Source: Pseudomonas sp. REP124 (lineage in GTDB: Bacteria; Pseudomonadota; Gammaproteobacteria; Pseudomonadales; Pseudomonadaceae). Taken from it: DNA of 41,173 bases. The DNA is taken from the NCBI RefSeq assembly GCF_020164475.1, contig NZ_JAIQWX010000045.1:1-41173 (forward strand), read 5' to 3'. The translations under genes and the position numbers were made by a program. The notes beneath the pieces are model-generated. The model saw nothing but the letters and a program-made list of their open reading frames with translations. It had not been told where the DNA came from and did not search any database. Below, piece by piece: positions 15,663 to 23,849 of this stretch (positions are counted from its first letter, which is position 1; the number at the start of each line of letters is the position of its first letter).

Positions 15663-16111
15663 GTCATTGAAACCGTGTCGTAACTCACAATAATTACTGT
15701 TAGTTGACGGTTATTTGATTTAACCCTGTCGTAATTGAACATTGCTTATCCAATTGCGACCGATGCAAGTAACAACTCTCCCTTCAGGCAACTAGACGCC
15801 TGTCCGAAACAGGGGCTCAGCGGAAACCAAAACAACGGGTTCCGTGGCGAATCGATGCCGAACGGTGACGATAACCCCACTTTCCTCGTGAGATCTCTCT
15901 TTCCAAATGCGTTGTTCCTGACCTCCAGGACATATATCCCGTGCGCGACCAACGGTATCTTAAGTGGTACTATGCCGCCCATTAGTTGACGTCAAATAAT
16001 GGAAACATGACTTTCTACTGGCCCGGACAAGTTTCCAGCCAATTTCTTGTACAAAAATCATGCGCCATTGACGTTGTTGTACAACATGACAAAACAGAGG
16101 CCCGTCAGAGC
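15663..16111. other. 449-bp region ahead of the sensor kinase gene
   Basis: Lower in GC than its surroundings, with several TTGAC-like boxes (for example near 15703) but no clear paired -10. Twin TTGTACAA palindromes lie at 16047-16086. Short open frames on both strands (15735-15989, 15746-15982) look like chance. The kinase reading frame stays open back to a TTG at 15986, so part of this stretch could be its N-terminus if an upstream start is used. Confidence 0.5.
16047..16086. promoter_or_regulatory. Twin TTGTACAA palindromes, centres 30 bp apart
   Basis: TTGTACAA at 16047-16054 and a 12-bp perfect palindrome TGTTGTACAACA at 16075-16086. Their centres are exactly 30 bp apart, close to three helical turns, 26-65 bp before the preferred kinase start. 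This is consistent with a dimer-binding operator, perhaps for the response regulator encoded next. Confidence 0.5.
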
Positions 16112-17050
16112 ATGACCGGCCTGCCCGCAGCGCATCTTCATTGGCTCCATTCCGTTATGTACGCCAGCCTCAAGTCACTTGCCACTTGGCCACCCTCACG
16201 AGAAAACGCGCGTCGGTTCACGCTTTCGCTGTGCGCCTGCTCGACGTTGGGAAGCCTGCTGGTCTATTGCCTTTCGATTCCCCTGCCCCTGGGTCTGCTG
16301 ATTCTCAACATCGCGGCCTTGAGTTGCGTCGGCGTGCAATATCGGCTGTCGCGCAAATCGATCAAGTTTCAGCCGCAGGAACTGGCCGATCGTTTGTTGG
16401 AGGTTCAGGAGAACGAACGGCACCGGCTCAGTCGCGAACTGCATGACGACATCGGTCAGTTGCTGACCGCGGCGAAGCTGCAAAGCGCCTGGCTCAAGCG
16501 CCGCATGCCCGAAGAACTCCAGGGACAGTGCGCCGTACTGTGCGACACCCTGGAAGAGACTCTGACCAAGGTCCGGGATGTGTCGGCCATCCTCAATCCG
16601 AGGCAACTGACCAGCCTGGGCCTGGAAGCCAGCCTGCGTGCGCACCTGTTGAAGACGCTGGCCAATACCTCCGTGCACTGGAGCCTGGAATGCCACCAGC
16701 GCCTGACCGGAATCCCGGAAGAAATGGCCGTGGCGGCGTTTCGCATTACCCAGGAAGCCGTCACCAACATGTTGCGCCACGCCAACGCGCAGAATCTGGT
16801 GGTGTGCGTGCAGCGTTTGCCTCAAGGTCTTTCGCTGTCGATCCATGACGACGGCCAGGGTTTCGCCCCCGCCACCGACCCCGGTCGCGAGGGCCAGCGT
16901 GGCATGGCCGGCATGTCGGAGCGGATCACTCAGTTGGGCGGCACGCTGAACGTCACCAGCGAGCCGGGCCAAGGCACTCAAATCGAAGCTCTATTCCCCT
17001 GGGCGCCCCGCGCGCTAGAACGGGCCAGTACGAATAAGGTTATGCATTGA
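16112..17050 (+). CDS. Two-component sensor histidine kinase, NarX/DegS (HisKA_3) type
   Basis: A 312-residue protein from ATG 16112. Two membrane helices (about 36-55 and 57-77) are followed by the HisKA_3 dimerisation helix RHRLSRELHDDIGQLL with phosphoacceptor His111, then an HATPase_c domain with DDGQGF and GQRGMAGMSERI. No periplasmic sensor domain of any size is present, so the signal may be sensed in the membrane or from a partner. Its stop overlaps the next gene by four bases. The start is uncertain: ATG 16007 and TTG 15986 are in frame but would run through the paired TTGTACAA palindromes. Confidence 0.82.
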   Translation: MTGLPAAHLHWLHSVMYASLKSLATWPPSRENARRFTLSLCACSTLGSLLVYCLSIPLPLGLLILNIAALSCVGVQYRLSRKSIKFQPQELADRLLEVQENERHRLSRELHDDIGQLLTAAKLQSAWLKRRMPEELQGQCAVLCDTLEETLTKVRDVSAILNPRQLTSLGLEASLRAHLLKTLANTSVHWSLECHQRLTGIPEEMAVAAFRITQEAVTNMLRHANAQNLVVCVQRLPQGLSLSIHDDGQGFAPATDPGREGQRGMAGMSERITQLGGTLNVTSEPGQGTQIEALFPWAPRALERASTNKVMH

Positions 17051-17703
17051 CTTGTAACTTACTTCTGGTGGATGACCACTCGCTGATCAGGGCTGGCGTG
17101 CGCGCCCTGGTGATGGACCTTCCTGGTTATGCCGTGATCGGCGAAGCCAACGACGGCTCGCAGCTGCTGGCCATGGTCGAACATCTGTCCCCGGATATCG
17201 TGCTGCTGGATATTTCCATGAAGCAGACCGGTGGCCTTGAGGCGTTGCAGCAGCTCAAACGCATCCGTCCCCACAGCAAAGTGCTGATCCTGTCGATGCA
17301 CACCGACCCGGCGCTGATCATGCAGGCCCTGGAATCCGGCGCCCATGGCTATCTGCTCAAGGACACCACCCCGACCGAGCTGGAGCATGCCCTTGAAGCC
17401 TTGCGCAACAACGAACGCTACCTGAGCCCGGCCATTGCCCACACCGTGATCACCCAGGCACTGACCCGGAACCAGACTGCCCCCGAGCCCTCGGACACGC
17501 ACAACCTGACGGCCCGTCAGCTGGAAATCCTGCGCCTGATCGTTCGCGGCAAGTCCACCCGGGAAATCGCCAACGGCCTGGGCCTGAGCGTCAAGACCGT
17601 GGAAACCCATCGCTCGCAAATCATGAAACGCCTGCAAATTTTCGATGTGGCGGGCCTGGTGTTGTTCGCCGTGCGCGAGCAGATCATCAGTCTGGACGAC
17701 TGA
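17047..17703 (+). CDS. NarL/FixJ-family response regulator
   Basis: A 218-residue regulator. The receiver domain (1-120) has Asp10 in the LLVDDH acidic cluster, phosphoacceptor Asp55 in IVLLDISM, and the conserved Lys in GYLLKD. The C-terminal LuxR helix-turn-helix (about 155-212) reads LTARQLEILRLIVRGKSTREIANGLGLSVKTVETHRSQI in pieces. Translation starts at TTG 17047 inside the kinase stop (TTGA), with AAGG seven bases upstream, so the pair is translationally coupled. The last 17 bp overlap the convergent yegS gene. Targets unknown; the upstream palindromes are candidates. Confidence 0.9.
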   Translation: MTCNLLLVDDHSLIRAGVRALVMDLPGYAVIGEANDGSQLLAMVEHLSPDIVLLDISMKQTGGLEALQQLKRIRPHSKVLILSMHTDPALIMQALESGAHGYLLKDTTPTELEHALEALRNNERYLSPAIAHTVITQALTRNQTAPEPSDTHNLTARQLEILRLIVRGKSTREIANGLGLSVKTVETHRSQIMKRLQIFDVAGLVLFAVREQIISLDD

Positions 17704-18604
17704 CAGGTTGCGTCGCGCTCAATAGCGGCGAATCCTCTGGCAAATGCACGCGAAGGGCTGCCGGCCGCGCCGAGAAACGCAGACTGTCCCCTTCCAGCGG
17801 CTCGCCATCGAGGTTGATGTACAGGCCTTCGGAGACCTTGATCTCGACCCACGGCAACCGGGCCCGCACGAACATGCTGTCGAGGCCGAAACCATCTGCC
17901 AGCAGGTTCTTCAGCGTGTCGACCAGCTCCTGCGGCGCAGGCAGGATGCTGATATCGAGCAAGCCATCGTCGGCCAGAGCCTGTGGACACAGCACATGCC
18001 CGCCCCCCGCCTGCCGGCCATTGCCGATCCCGAGGGCCAGCAGATCACCGCTCCAGTGAAAATCCGGCCCCTGCAATTCGCCATAGGCGGCGTGCAGTTC
18101 GCTGAAGCGTGACAAACCGGTGAACAGATACGCGGCGCCGCCCAGGACTTTTTTCAGGTCCTCGGAGGTGTTGGCGGTGACCTGGCTGCCGAATCCGCCG
18201 GTGGCCATGTTCAGAAACACCTGGCCACCGACTTCTCCCAGGTCGATGGCACAGGGTTCAACGTCCAGCAGATCCAGCGCCTGGTCCGGCTCCAGGGGTA
18301 CGCCGGCCGCGCGGGCAAAGTCGTTGGCGGTGCCGAGCGGCATCAGGACCAGACTGGCCTGCTTCGATTGTTCAGACAGGGCTTCGGCGATATCCCGCAG
18401 CGTACCGTCGCCGCCTCCGGCAACAATGTGCGTGTAGCCCGCTGCCACTGCCTCGGCTACCAGACGTTGCGCATCCCCCTCCTCCCATGTCAGCCGTACG
18501 GCCAGCTCCCAACCCTGTTCGCGCTTGCTCTCGACGGCCGCGCGAACTTCTTCGTTGAGCGCCTGCTTGCCATGCAGAATCAGTAGCGCTTTGCGTTCGC
18601 TCAT
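17687..18604 (-). CDS. yegS: YegS-type lipid kinase
   Basis: A 305-residue diacylglycerol/sphingosine kinase-family protein. The nucleotide-binding GGGDGT is at residues 63-68, with PLGTANDFAR and later DDGLLDI and LDGEPLEG. E. coli YegS phosphorylates phosphatidylglycerol in vitro; the physiological lipid is unknown. ATG 18604 follows GAGGGGA. The 3' end overlaps the convergent response-regulator gene by 17 bp. Confidence 0.9.
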   Translation of the reverse strand: MSERKALLILHGKQALNEEVRAAVESKREQGWELAVRLTWEEGDAQRLVAEAVAAGYTHIVAGGGDGTLRDIAEALSEQSKQASLVLMPLGTANDFARAAGVPLEPDQALDLLDVEPCAIDLGEVGGQVFLNMATGGFGSQVTANTSEDLKKVLGGAAYLFTGLSRFSELHAAYGELQGPDFHWSGDLLALGIGNGRQAGGGHVLCPQALADDGLLDISILPAPQELVDTLKNLLADGFGLDSMFVRARLPWVEIKVSEGLYINLDGEPLEGDSLRFSARPAALRVHLPEDSPLLSATQPVSRPD

Positions 18605-18837
18605 GTGCAGTCCCCTCAGGTTTGAGTGCCATATGGGAGATGTTGACCCTCGACCCTGTAAGAAAAGTCGATGCCAGTCCAATTATTTTCCTTCGCGCAC
18701 ACCCAAGTCGTGCAAGACAGGATTTTTCTTACAAAAGGTGAGGAATTGCCTTAATTGACCATCAGGTGGGATTCATACACTTTGGTGTCCGGATTTTTCA
18801 GCCTTCCGCAGAATAAAAAACCCAAGGAGAAGATGAG

Positions 18838-19035
18838 ATGGAACCCCGAGTCACCGAACTGGAGGCGCACCTCAAATACCTGCGCAAAGACATGGAAAAC
18901 GTGCGCAGCGAAGTCAAATCCATCAAGCATCGCCTTGCCTATACCGTGGGTGGGACGGCGGTGTTGCTGGGTCTGCTGGGCTGGATTGCCAATAGCCGGT
19001 TTGATCAGCTGGTGACGTTGTTGTTGGCGCATTGA
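18838..19035 (+). CDS. Small coiled-coil membrane protein
   Basis: A 65-residue protein. Residues 1-33 are a charged heptad-like helix (VTELEAHLKYLRKDMENVRSEVKSIKHRL) and 35-50 a membrane helix (TVGGTAVLLGLLGWIA), with a short C-terminal tail. An ideal AGGAG lies eight bases before the ATG, which makes this short gene credible. Similar small proteins occur in other Pseudomonas; function unknown. Possibly an inner-membrane assembly or hemolysin-XhlA-like protein. It stands alone, followed by a REP pair. Confidence 0.78.
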   Translation: MEPRVTELEAHLKYLRKDMENVRSEVKSIKHRLAYTVGGTAVLLGLLGWIANSRFDQLVTLLLAH

Positions 19036-19050
19036 GTGCTTTTGACCCAA

Positions 19051-19156
19051 ACCTGTAGGAGCGAGCATGCTCGCGATGGTAGACCAGACACCGCGGGCAT
19101 CCAGACAGCCCGCGTTATCGTTGACGACCATCGCGAGCATGCTCGCTCCTACAGGT
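19051..19156. repeat. Perfect inverted REP pair (BIME-like)
   Basis: A 30-bp sequence at 19051-19080 is repeated as an exact reverse complement at 19127-19156. Each arm contains the 14-bp palindrome gcgagcatgctcgc, and the middle adds a cgcgggc/gcccgcg stem. It separates the small coiled-coil gene from the convergent moeA and can act as a strong transcript end structure or a REP-transposase target. Confidence 0.92.
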
Positions 19157-19172
19157 AAAGTTGGCGTGGCAA

Positions 19173-20396
19173 CTAGAGCACTTCGCTCAATGGTATGAAG
19201 TACACCGAATCACCCGCCATCAACGTGCGATCTTCCAGCACCTCAACCAGCCCGTCAGCCCAGGCGGCGCTGCGCAGCACGCCGGAGCTCTGGTTCCTGT
19301 AAATGATTGCCCGCCCGTTTTCCAGGCGACCGCGCAAGTACTCACGGCGATTGCCCGCGACAGGCCAGTCAAACCCGGCCGGCACCTGGATCTTCAGCGG
19401 CTCCACCAGTTGCACGCCCTGGCGGCGCAGCAGATAAGGCCTGGCCAGCAGAGCGAAGGTCACCAATGTCGACGCCGGATTGCCCGGCAAGCCGATCACC
19501 GGCACTCCGCGAAAATGCCCGAATGTCAGCGGCTTTCCGGGCTTGATCGCAAGCTTCCACAAACTCAACTCACCCTCTTCGCGCAAAGCGATTCCGAGAA
19601 AATCCGCCTCGCCTACCGAAACGCCACCGGTGGAAAGAATCAGGTCGACATTGTTCAGCGCGCCAAGCCGCTCACGAGTGGTGTCCAGGTTGTCCGGCAG
19701 AATGCCGGCGTCGATCACCTCGCAACCCAGGCGCTGCAACCAACTGCAGAGCAGCACGCGGTTGCTGTTGTAGATCTGCCCCGGTCCAAGCGGCTGCCCC
19801 GGTTCGACCAACTCATCCCCGGTGGACAGCACCGCCACCCGCACCCGGCGGATCACGTCCAGCTCCGCGCAGCCGAGAGAGGCAGCCAAGCCTTGCTCGA
19901 TGGGCCCCAAAACCGTACCCGCCGACAAGATCAATTCGCCGACCGTGGTCTCCTGACCCTGTGGACGAATATTTTTTCCAGGCATTTGGAGTTCGGTGAA
20001 GACCACTCGCCCATCCGACTGGACTTCGGCGTTCTCCTGCATCTCGACGCAATCGGCGCCAGCGGGAACCGGCGCGCCGGTGAAGATCCGGGCACAGGTG
20101 CCCGGCTGCAGAGCGTCAGGTGCCTGCCCGGCAAAAATCTTCTGACTGACCACCAGCGGCTCGCCGGTCCAGTCGGCCGCGCGCAGGGCGTAGCCGTCCA
20201 TTGCGCTGTTGGGCCACGGCGGCAGATCAAGGGTCGACAGCAGATCCTCGGCCAGCACACGCCCCTGGACTTGCGCCAGCGGCAAGCGCTCACGCTCGGC
20301 GATTTTTGCGGCCTCGGCCATCTCGAGCAAACGCGCCAGCGCCATCTCGACCGGCATCAGGCTGCCGGTCTTGCCCGGCTTACCCGCGGGATTCAC
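19173..20396 (-). CDS. moeA: Molybdopterin molybdotransferase MoeA
   Basis: A 407-residue MoeA. Family motifs include PNSAMDGYAL near residue 65, IFTGAPVPAGAD, LSTGDELVEPG, LSTGGVSVGEADF and the MPT-binding GLPGNPAS. It inserts molybdate into adenylated molybdopterin. The likely start is GTG 20396, overlapping the end of moaB by 17 bp, with a weak AGGCGG box; ATG 20357 is an alternative. It forms a leftward pair with moaB. Pseudomonads carry more than one moeA; the yegS/mobA surroundings suggest the copy I recall as moeA2 in P. aeruginosa. Confidence 0.93.
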   Translation of the reverse strand: MNPAGKPGKTGSLMPVEMALARLLEMAEAAKIAERERLPLAQVQGRVLAEDLLSTLDLPPWPNSAMDGYALRAADWTGEPLVVSQKIFAGQAPDALQPGTCARIFTGAPVPAGADCVEMQENAEVQSDGRVVFTELQMPGKNIRPQGQETTVGELILSAGTVLGPIEQGLAASLGCAELDVIRRVRVAVLSTGDELVEPGQPLGPGQIYNSNRVLLCSWLQRLGCEVIDAGILPDNLDTTRERLGALNNVDLILSTGGVSVGEADFLGIALREEGELSLWKLAIKPGKPLTFGHFRGVPVIGLPGNPASTLVTFALLARPYLLRRQGVQLVEPLKIQVPAGFDWPVAGNRREYLRGRLENGRAIIYRNQSSGVLRSAAWADGLVEVLEDRTLMAGDSVYFIPLSEVL

Positions 20397-20919
20397 AGGG
20401 AGCCGCCTGTTTCAGATGAGGAACGAAATTGCACGGGCGATGACGCGAATCCAGCTGTTCGGCGAGGATGCCGTCCCAACCGGTGCGTACGGCGTTGGTC
20501 GAACCTGGCAGGCAGCAGACCAGCGTGCCATTGGCCAAACCTGCCAGTGCACGGGATTGAACGGTCGAAGTGCCGATGTCGGCGACCGAGATCTGCCGGA
20601 ACAACTCACCGAAACCATCCACCTGTTTGTCGAGCAGACAGGCCACCGCTTCCGGCGTGCTGTCACGTCCGGTGAAGCCGGTGCCGCCGGTGATCAACAC
20701 CACCTGAACGACGTCGTCGGCAATCCAGTTGGCGACTTGCGCGCGGATTTTATAAAGATCATCTTTGAGCAGGACCCGGGAAGCCAGGTTGTGACCGGCA
20801 GCAGTCAAGCGGTCGACGAAGACCTGGCCTGAGGTGTCGGTTTCCAGGGTTCGGGTGTCGCTGACCGTCAGAACCGCGATGTTGAGCGGTGCGAAAGGTA
20901 CTTCAGCCTTGGTAGTCAT
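20380..20919 (-). CDS. moaB: Molybdenum cofactor biosynthesis protein B (MoaB/Mog family)
   Basis: A 179-residue MoaB/Mog protein with TVSDTRTLETDTSG near the start, the substrate-binding LITGGTGFTGRDSTPEAV in the middle and NGTLVCCLPGSTNAVRTGWDGIL near the end. Mog-type proteins adenylate molybdopterin before molybdate insertion; MoaB of E. coli has no clear role, so the activity is inferred. ATG 20919 has GGATGAG upstream. It overlaps moeA and is divergent from mobA. Confidence 0.93.
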   Translation of the reverse strand: MTTKAEVPFAPLNIAVLTVSDTRTLETDTSGQVFVDRLTAAGHNLASRVLLKDDLYKIRAQVANWIADDVVQVVLITGGTGFTGRDSTPEAVACLLDKQVDGFGELFRQISVADIGTSTVQSRALAGLANGTLVCCLPGSTNAVRTGWDGILAEQLDSRHRPCNFVPHLKQAAPCESRG

Positions 20920-21009
20920 AGGCTCATCCAGTTGTAGGAGAAACAGCCCGGTGTTATATCACAGCGCCCCATTTCCTCGCCGCCCCACCTTGCTTGATGG
21001 AACCACGCC

Positions 21010-21609
21010 ATGACCTCGAATGATTTGCCCCCCTGCTCCATTCTCCTCCTGGCGGGCGGCCGCGGCCAACGCATGGGCGGTCAGGACAAAGGCCTGGTGC
21101 AATGGCACGGCGAGCCGTTGATTGCGCATCTGCACCGCAAGACCCGGGCGCTGAGCGACGACCTCATCATCTCCTGCAACCGCAATCTGGAGAAATACGC
21201 GCCCTACGCCGACCAGTTGGTTCACGACGACGAAGGCGATTTTCCGGGCCCCCTGGCCGGCATCCGGGCAGGCCTGAAAGCGGCGCGCCATAGCCACATG
21301 CTGGTCCTGCCCTGCGATGTGCCGCGTGTCGACGATGCGTTGATCGCCAGCATGCGCGAAGCCGCCAGTCTTCATCCGGACAAGCCCTTGATGCTGCGCC
21401 ATGACGATCACTGGGAGCCCTTGCTGTGCGTCATTCCCGTGGCCTTGCTCAATGAATTCGAAAGCGCCTGGCAACAGGGTGAGCGCAGCCCGGGACGAAT
21501 CATGCGCCAACTCGGCGCCACCGCCTTGCAGTGCCCCGACAACGATCCGCGCCTGGCCAACCTCAACACCCCGGAACTGTTAAGCGCCCACAACACTGTG
21601 TCAGACTGA
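21010..21609 (+). CDS. mobA: Molybdenum cofactor guanylyltransferase MobA
   Basis: A 199-residue nucleotidyltransferase. The GTP-binding loop is [26 protein letters not shown] in pieces (residues 14 onward), followed by [14 protein letters not shown] with the metal-binding aspartate. It attaches GMP to molybdopterin to make the bis-MGD cofactor of DMSO-reductase-type enzymes such as nitrate reductase and formate dehydrogenase. Divergent from moaB across 90 bp, so all three moco genes could share one control region. Confidence 0.93.
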   Translation: MTSNDLPPCSILLLAGGRGQRMGGQDKGLVQWHGEPLIAHLHRKTRALSDDLIISCNRNLEKYAPYADQLVHDDEGDFPGPLAGIRAGLKAARHSHMLVLPCDVPRVDDALIASMREAASLHPDKPLMLRHDDHWEPLLCVIPVALLNEFESAWQQGERSPGRIMRQLGATALQCPDNDPRLANLNTPELLSAHNTVSD

Positions 21610-21683
21610 TCGCACCGAGGAACTTGCACGCGCTGCACACGTCTGAAGTTTAGTAACCAAGTATTCATTTTCGGAGACACACC

Positions 21684-21905
21684 ATGACTCAACGGACCCT
21701 GGCCACTTTCATGCTCGCTCTGGGCCTCGCTACCCTCGCCGGTTGCTCGTCGCCTGCAGTGATCACGTTGAATGACGGTCGCGAGATCCAGGCCGTCGAC
21801 ACGCCTAGCTATGACAAGGATTCGGGCTTCTACGAATTCGAACAACTGGACGGCAAGCAGACCCGCATCAACAAGGATCAGGTTCGCACCGTTAAAGAGT
21901 TGTAA
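21684..21905 (+). CDS. YgdI/YgdR-family small lipoprotein
   Basis: A 73-residue lipoprotein. Residues 1-20 are a lipoprotein signal ending in the lipobox LAGC with Cys21; the +2 residue Ser favours outer-membrane sorting. The mature SH3-like part reads VITLNDGREIQAVDTPSYDKDSGFYEF in pieces, as in YgdR. Function unknown. ATG 21684 follows GGAGA. A strong terminator follows. Confidence 0.9.
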   Translation: MTQRTLATFMLALGLATLAGCSSPAVITLNDGREIQAVDTPSYDKDSGFYEFEQLDGKQTRINKDQVRTVKEL

Positions 21906-21926
21906 TCCGCGCGGCGACTACCGGAT

Positions 21927-21960
21927 ACGAAAATGCCCCGACTTGTCGGGGCATTTTCGT
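21927..21960. terminator. Bidirectional terminator after the YgdI/R lipoprotein gene
   Basis: Perfect 15-bp stem (21927-21941 with 21946-21960) and a four-base loop, with A/T-rich flanks inside the stem ends. It sits between convergent genes. Confidence 0.88.
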
Positions 21961-21976
21961 ATCTGATTAGCGCGAG

Positions 21977-22255
21977 TTAAGGCGTCGGCTCCTTAGCCAA
22001 CTTGTCTACCCGGGTAATGGCTTGCGTGGCTTCAGCAATGCATCGCTTGTCGTCGTTCGCCGCGTTGGCCGCTTCCGCGCTCGCCTGCAGTCGCTTGACG
22101 TCCATGGTGGTGTTTTCGGAGGTAGCCGGCAAAGTGGTCACCTTGTCCCTGAGTTCCTGCAGCTTGATCGTGCAAAGATCATGGTCCGAGGCGAATACGG
22201 GAGAGGCCAGCATGGCTGTGCAAATGAACATTCCAGCGAAAACGGTACGTTTCAT
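21977..22255 (-). CDS. Small secreted protein, unknown function
   Basis: A 92-residue protein with a clear Sec signal peptide (MKRTVFAGMFICTAMLASPV, cleavage after FA at about 22). The mature 70 residues are helical, with two cysteines (in DHDLCTIKL and DDKRCIAEA) that could form one disulfide pinning two helices. AAGGAGA lies at ideal distance before ATG 22255. I do not recognise a named family; likely a small periplasmic protein. Confidence 0.75.
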   Translation of the reverse strand: MKRTVFAGMFICTAMLASPVFASDHDLCTIKLQELRDKVTTLPATSENTTMDVKRLQASAEAANAANDDKRCIAEATQAITRVDKLAKEPTP

Positions 22256-22410
22256 GGGTATCTCCTTGCATGGAAGGTTCGGGCGCCGCCCAGCGATCTG
22301 GCAACCGTCCCGAGTTCTTTGAACGACAGCCTCGAGGGCATGTTCAATTGACTGCAAAGCTGATCATGAATTCGATTTATTAGAACCCCGCATGAGTCGC
22401 ACCGCCTTCA

Positions 22411-23301
22411 TCACCACTGCAAGGTGATCGCACTCTCGAAGGTTCTTTCCTGCCCCGTGACCGGATCCACGAACGTCAATCCCTGGGCCAGCAGCTTCAA
22501 GGGATTAGCGTAGTCGTCCTGCGCATCCTTGAGCACCTGTGGATAAAACGGATCGTTGCAGATGCTCGCGCCCAACGCGGTCATGTGAACTCGCAGCTGA
22601 TGCTGTTTGCCCGTGACCGGAGAAAGCGCATAGCGCCAGAGCTTACCGTTGCGCTCTTTGACCTCGACCAAGGTTTCGGTATTCGGCGTGCCCGGCCCTT
22701 CCTGCATCCGAAAGAACGGCTCGCCGTTGATCATCCGGCTTTTATGCACCAGGGGAAATGAGAGTTCAGGCAATGCCGGCGCGATGGCTTCGTAGCGTTT
22801 TTCGATTTGCCGGGTGGGGAACAGCGACTGATACGCCGAGCGGGTCTGAGGATTGGCGGAAAACAGCACCAGCCCAGCGGTATGCCGGTCGATACGATGC
22901 AGAGGCACCAGATTCGGGTTGTCCAGGCGACGGATCAGGCGTCTGAGCAATGTCTGTTCGACATAGCCACCCGAAGGCGTCACGGGCAGAAAATGCGGTT
23001 TATCCGCCACCACCAGATGCTCGTCCGCATACAGGATCGACTCGAACACCGGGATCGGTTTCTCGTCCGGCACTTCGCGAAAATAGTGGATGCGCAGGCC
23101 TTGCTTGTACGGCAGGTCCAGCGGGATGGGAGCACCTTGTGCGTCCAGCACGCGACCCCGGGCGAAACGGTCCAGCCACTGTTCACGACCGATGGCGCTG
23201 AAGTGCTCGCACAGGCAATCGAAAACGGTCTGCCACGAACCAGGCGGCAGGCAGAGGGTGCTGGCCTGGCTGTGAGCAGCGGAAAAAGATGAACTGGACA
23301 T
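22411..23301 (-). CDS. RluA-family pseudouridine synthase
   Basis: A 296-residue synthase. It shows ILYADEHLVVADKPHFLPVTPSGG (in pieces) and the catalytic-Asp motif PLHRIDRHTAGLVLFS, then the later KQHQLRVHMTALGASICNDPFYP region. No S4 domain is evident at the N-terminus. It isomerises uridine in rRNA or tRNA; the position cannot be assigned. The start is uncertain: ATG 23301 gives a common-looking N-terminus, ATG 23334 adds 11 residues; neither has a strong ribosome binding site. It lies downstream of, and on the same strand as, the LexA-box gene and may be read through from it. Confidence 0.88.
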   Translation of the reverse strand: MSSSSFSAAHSQASTLCLPPGSWQTVFDCLCEHFSAIGREQWLDRFARGRVLDAQGAPIPLDLPYKQGLRIHYFREVPDEKPIPVFESILYADEHLVVADKPHFLPVTPSGGYVEQTLLRRLIRRLDNPNLVPLHRIDRHTAGLVLFSANPQTRSAYQSLFPTRQIEKRYEAIAPALPELSFPLVHKSRMINGEPFFRMQEGPGTPNTETLVEVKERNGKLWRYALSPVTGKQHQLRVHMTALGASICNDPFYPQVLKDAQDDYANPLKLLAQGLTFVDPVTGQERTFESAITLQW

Positions 23302-23369
23302 TCGAAAACTCTGGATCTCAAGGCAGAGCGGCATTATCCAACAGCGCTGCGCACGAACCTAGCGAAGAA

Positions 23370-23687
23370 TCAGGCCGGTATCGGTGTGCGCGCCGCGGCC
23401 TCGGTGTACTCCTTGAGCCAGCGCAGAACGTCGACCGCCTCCCAGCGCACCGGGTCATACAGGGCGTACATCAATCCCTGATAACCCACGACATCCAGCT
23501 GGCGGTGATAGCCGGCACGCTGGAACAGGGCTTCGATTTCCGCGAAACAGGTATTGAAATGCAGTTTGTTGAAAGGCATCTTGCCTTCGGTGACCAGCCC
23601 GTCCAGGCGCAATTCGAGGACCGCCTCGCGGACTACGTCCACCGACATCCGGTTCACGCTGCTCTTCAACTGTTCGACATTGACCAC
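23370..23687 (-). CDS. Conserved hypothetical protein under a LexA box
   Basis: A 105-residue cytosolic protein without signal or membrane segment. It has helical character (VEQLKSSVNRMSVDVVREAVLELRLDGLV) and a conserved-looking GYQGLMYALYDPVRWEAVDVLRWLKEY segment. I do not recognise the family. GTG 23687 is preceded by AGAGGG seven bases away. A perfect SOS box lies 73 bp upstream at 23761-23776 and no other promoter points into this gap, so induction by DNA damage is likely. The neighbouring glutaredoxin gene ends 162 bp upstream on the same strand. Confidence 0.78.
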   Translation of the reverse strand: MVNVEQLKSSVNRMSVDVVREAVLELRLDGLVTEGKMPFNKLHFNTCFAEIEALFQRAGYHRQLDVVGYQGLMYALYDPVRWEAVDVLRWLKEYTEAAARTPIPA

Positions 23688-23760
23688 GATTCATCCCTCT
23701 CACGCCCGGACCGCCCCGCTCGTCCCTGAATCCAGGAACAGCAGCGCACAATCCGAATAA

Positions 23761-23776
23761 CTGTATGTGCATACAG
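23761..23776. promoter_or_regulatory. LexA (SOS) box
   Basis: CTGTATGTGCATACAG matches CTGT-N8-ACAG exactly and is a near-complete dyad with an A/T-rich alternating centre, as in the gammaproteobacterial consensus. The only gene it can serve is the leftward hypothetical gene at 23370-23687 (and possibly the pseudouridine synthase beyond it). Confidence 0.85.
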
Positions 23777-23849
23777 TATCCGAATCGCACCGTTTAAGCC
23801 AATAGGATGAAACGCAAAGTTCGACCGACGGGGCGGTTGTCACGAAAGG

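Noticed and set aside
15735..15989. Short open frames on both strands (84 and 78 codons) in the gap before the sensor kinase
   Set aside because: They overlap each other on opposite strands, have no start signals and lie in a likely control region.
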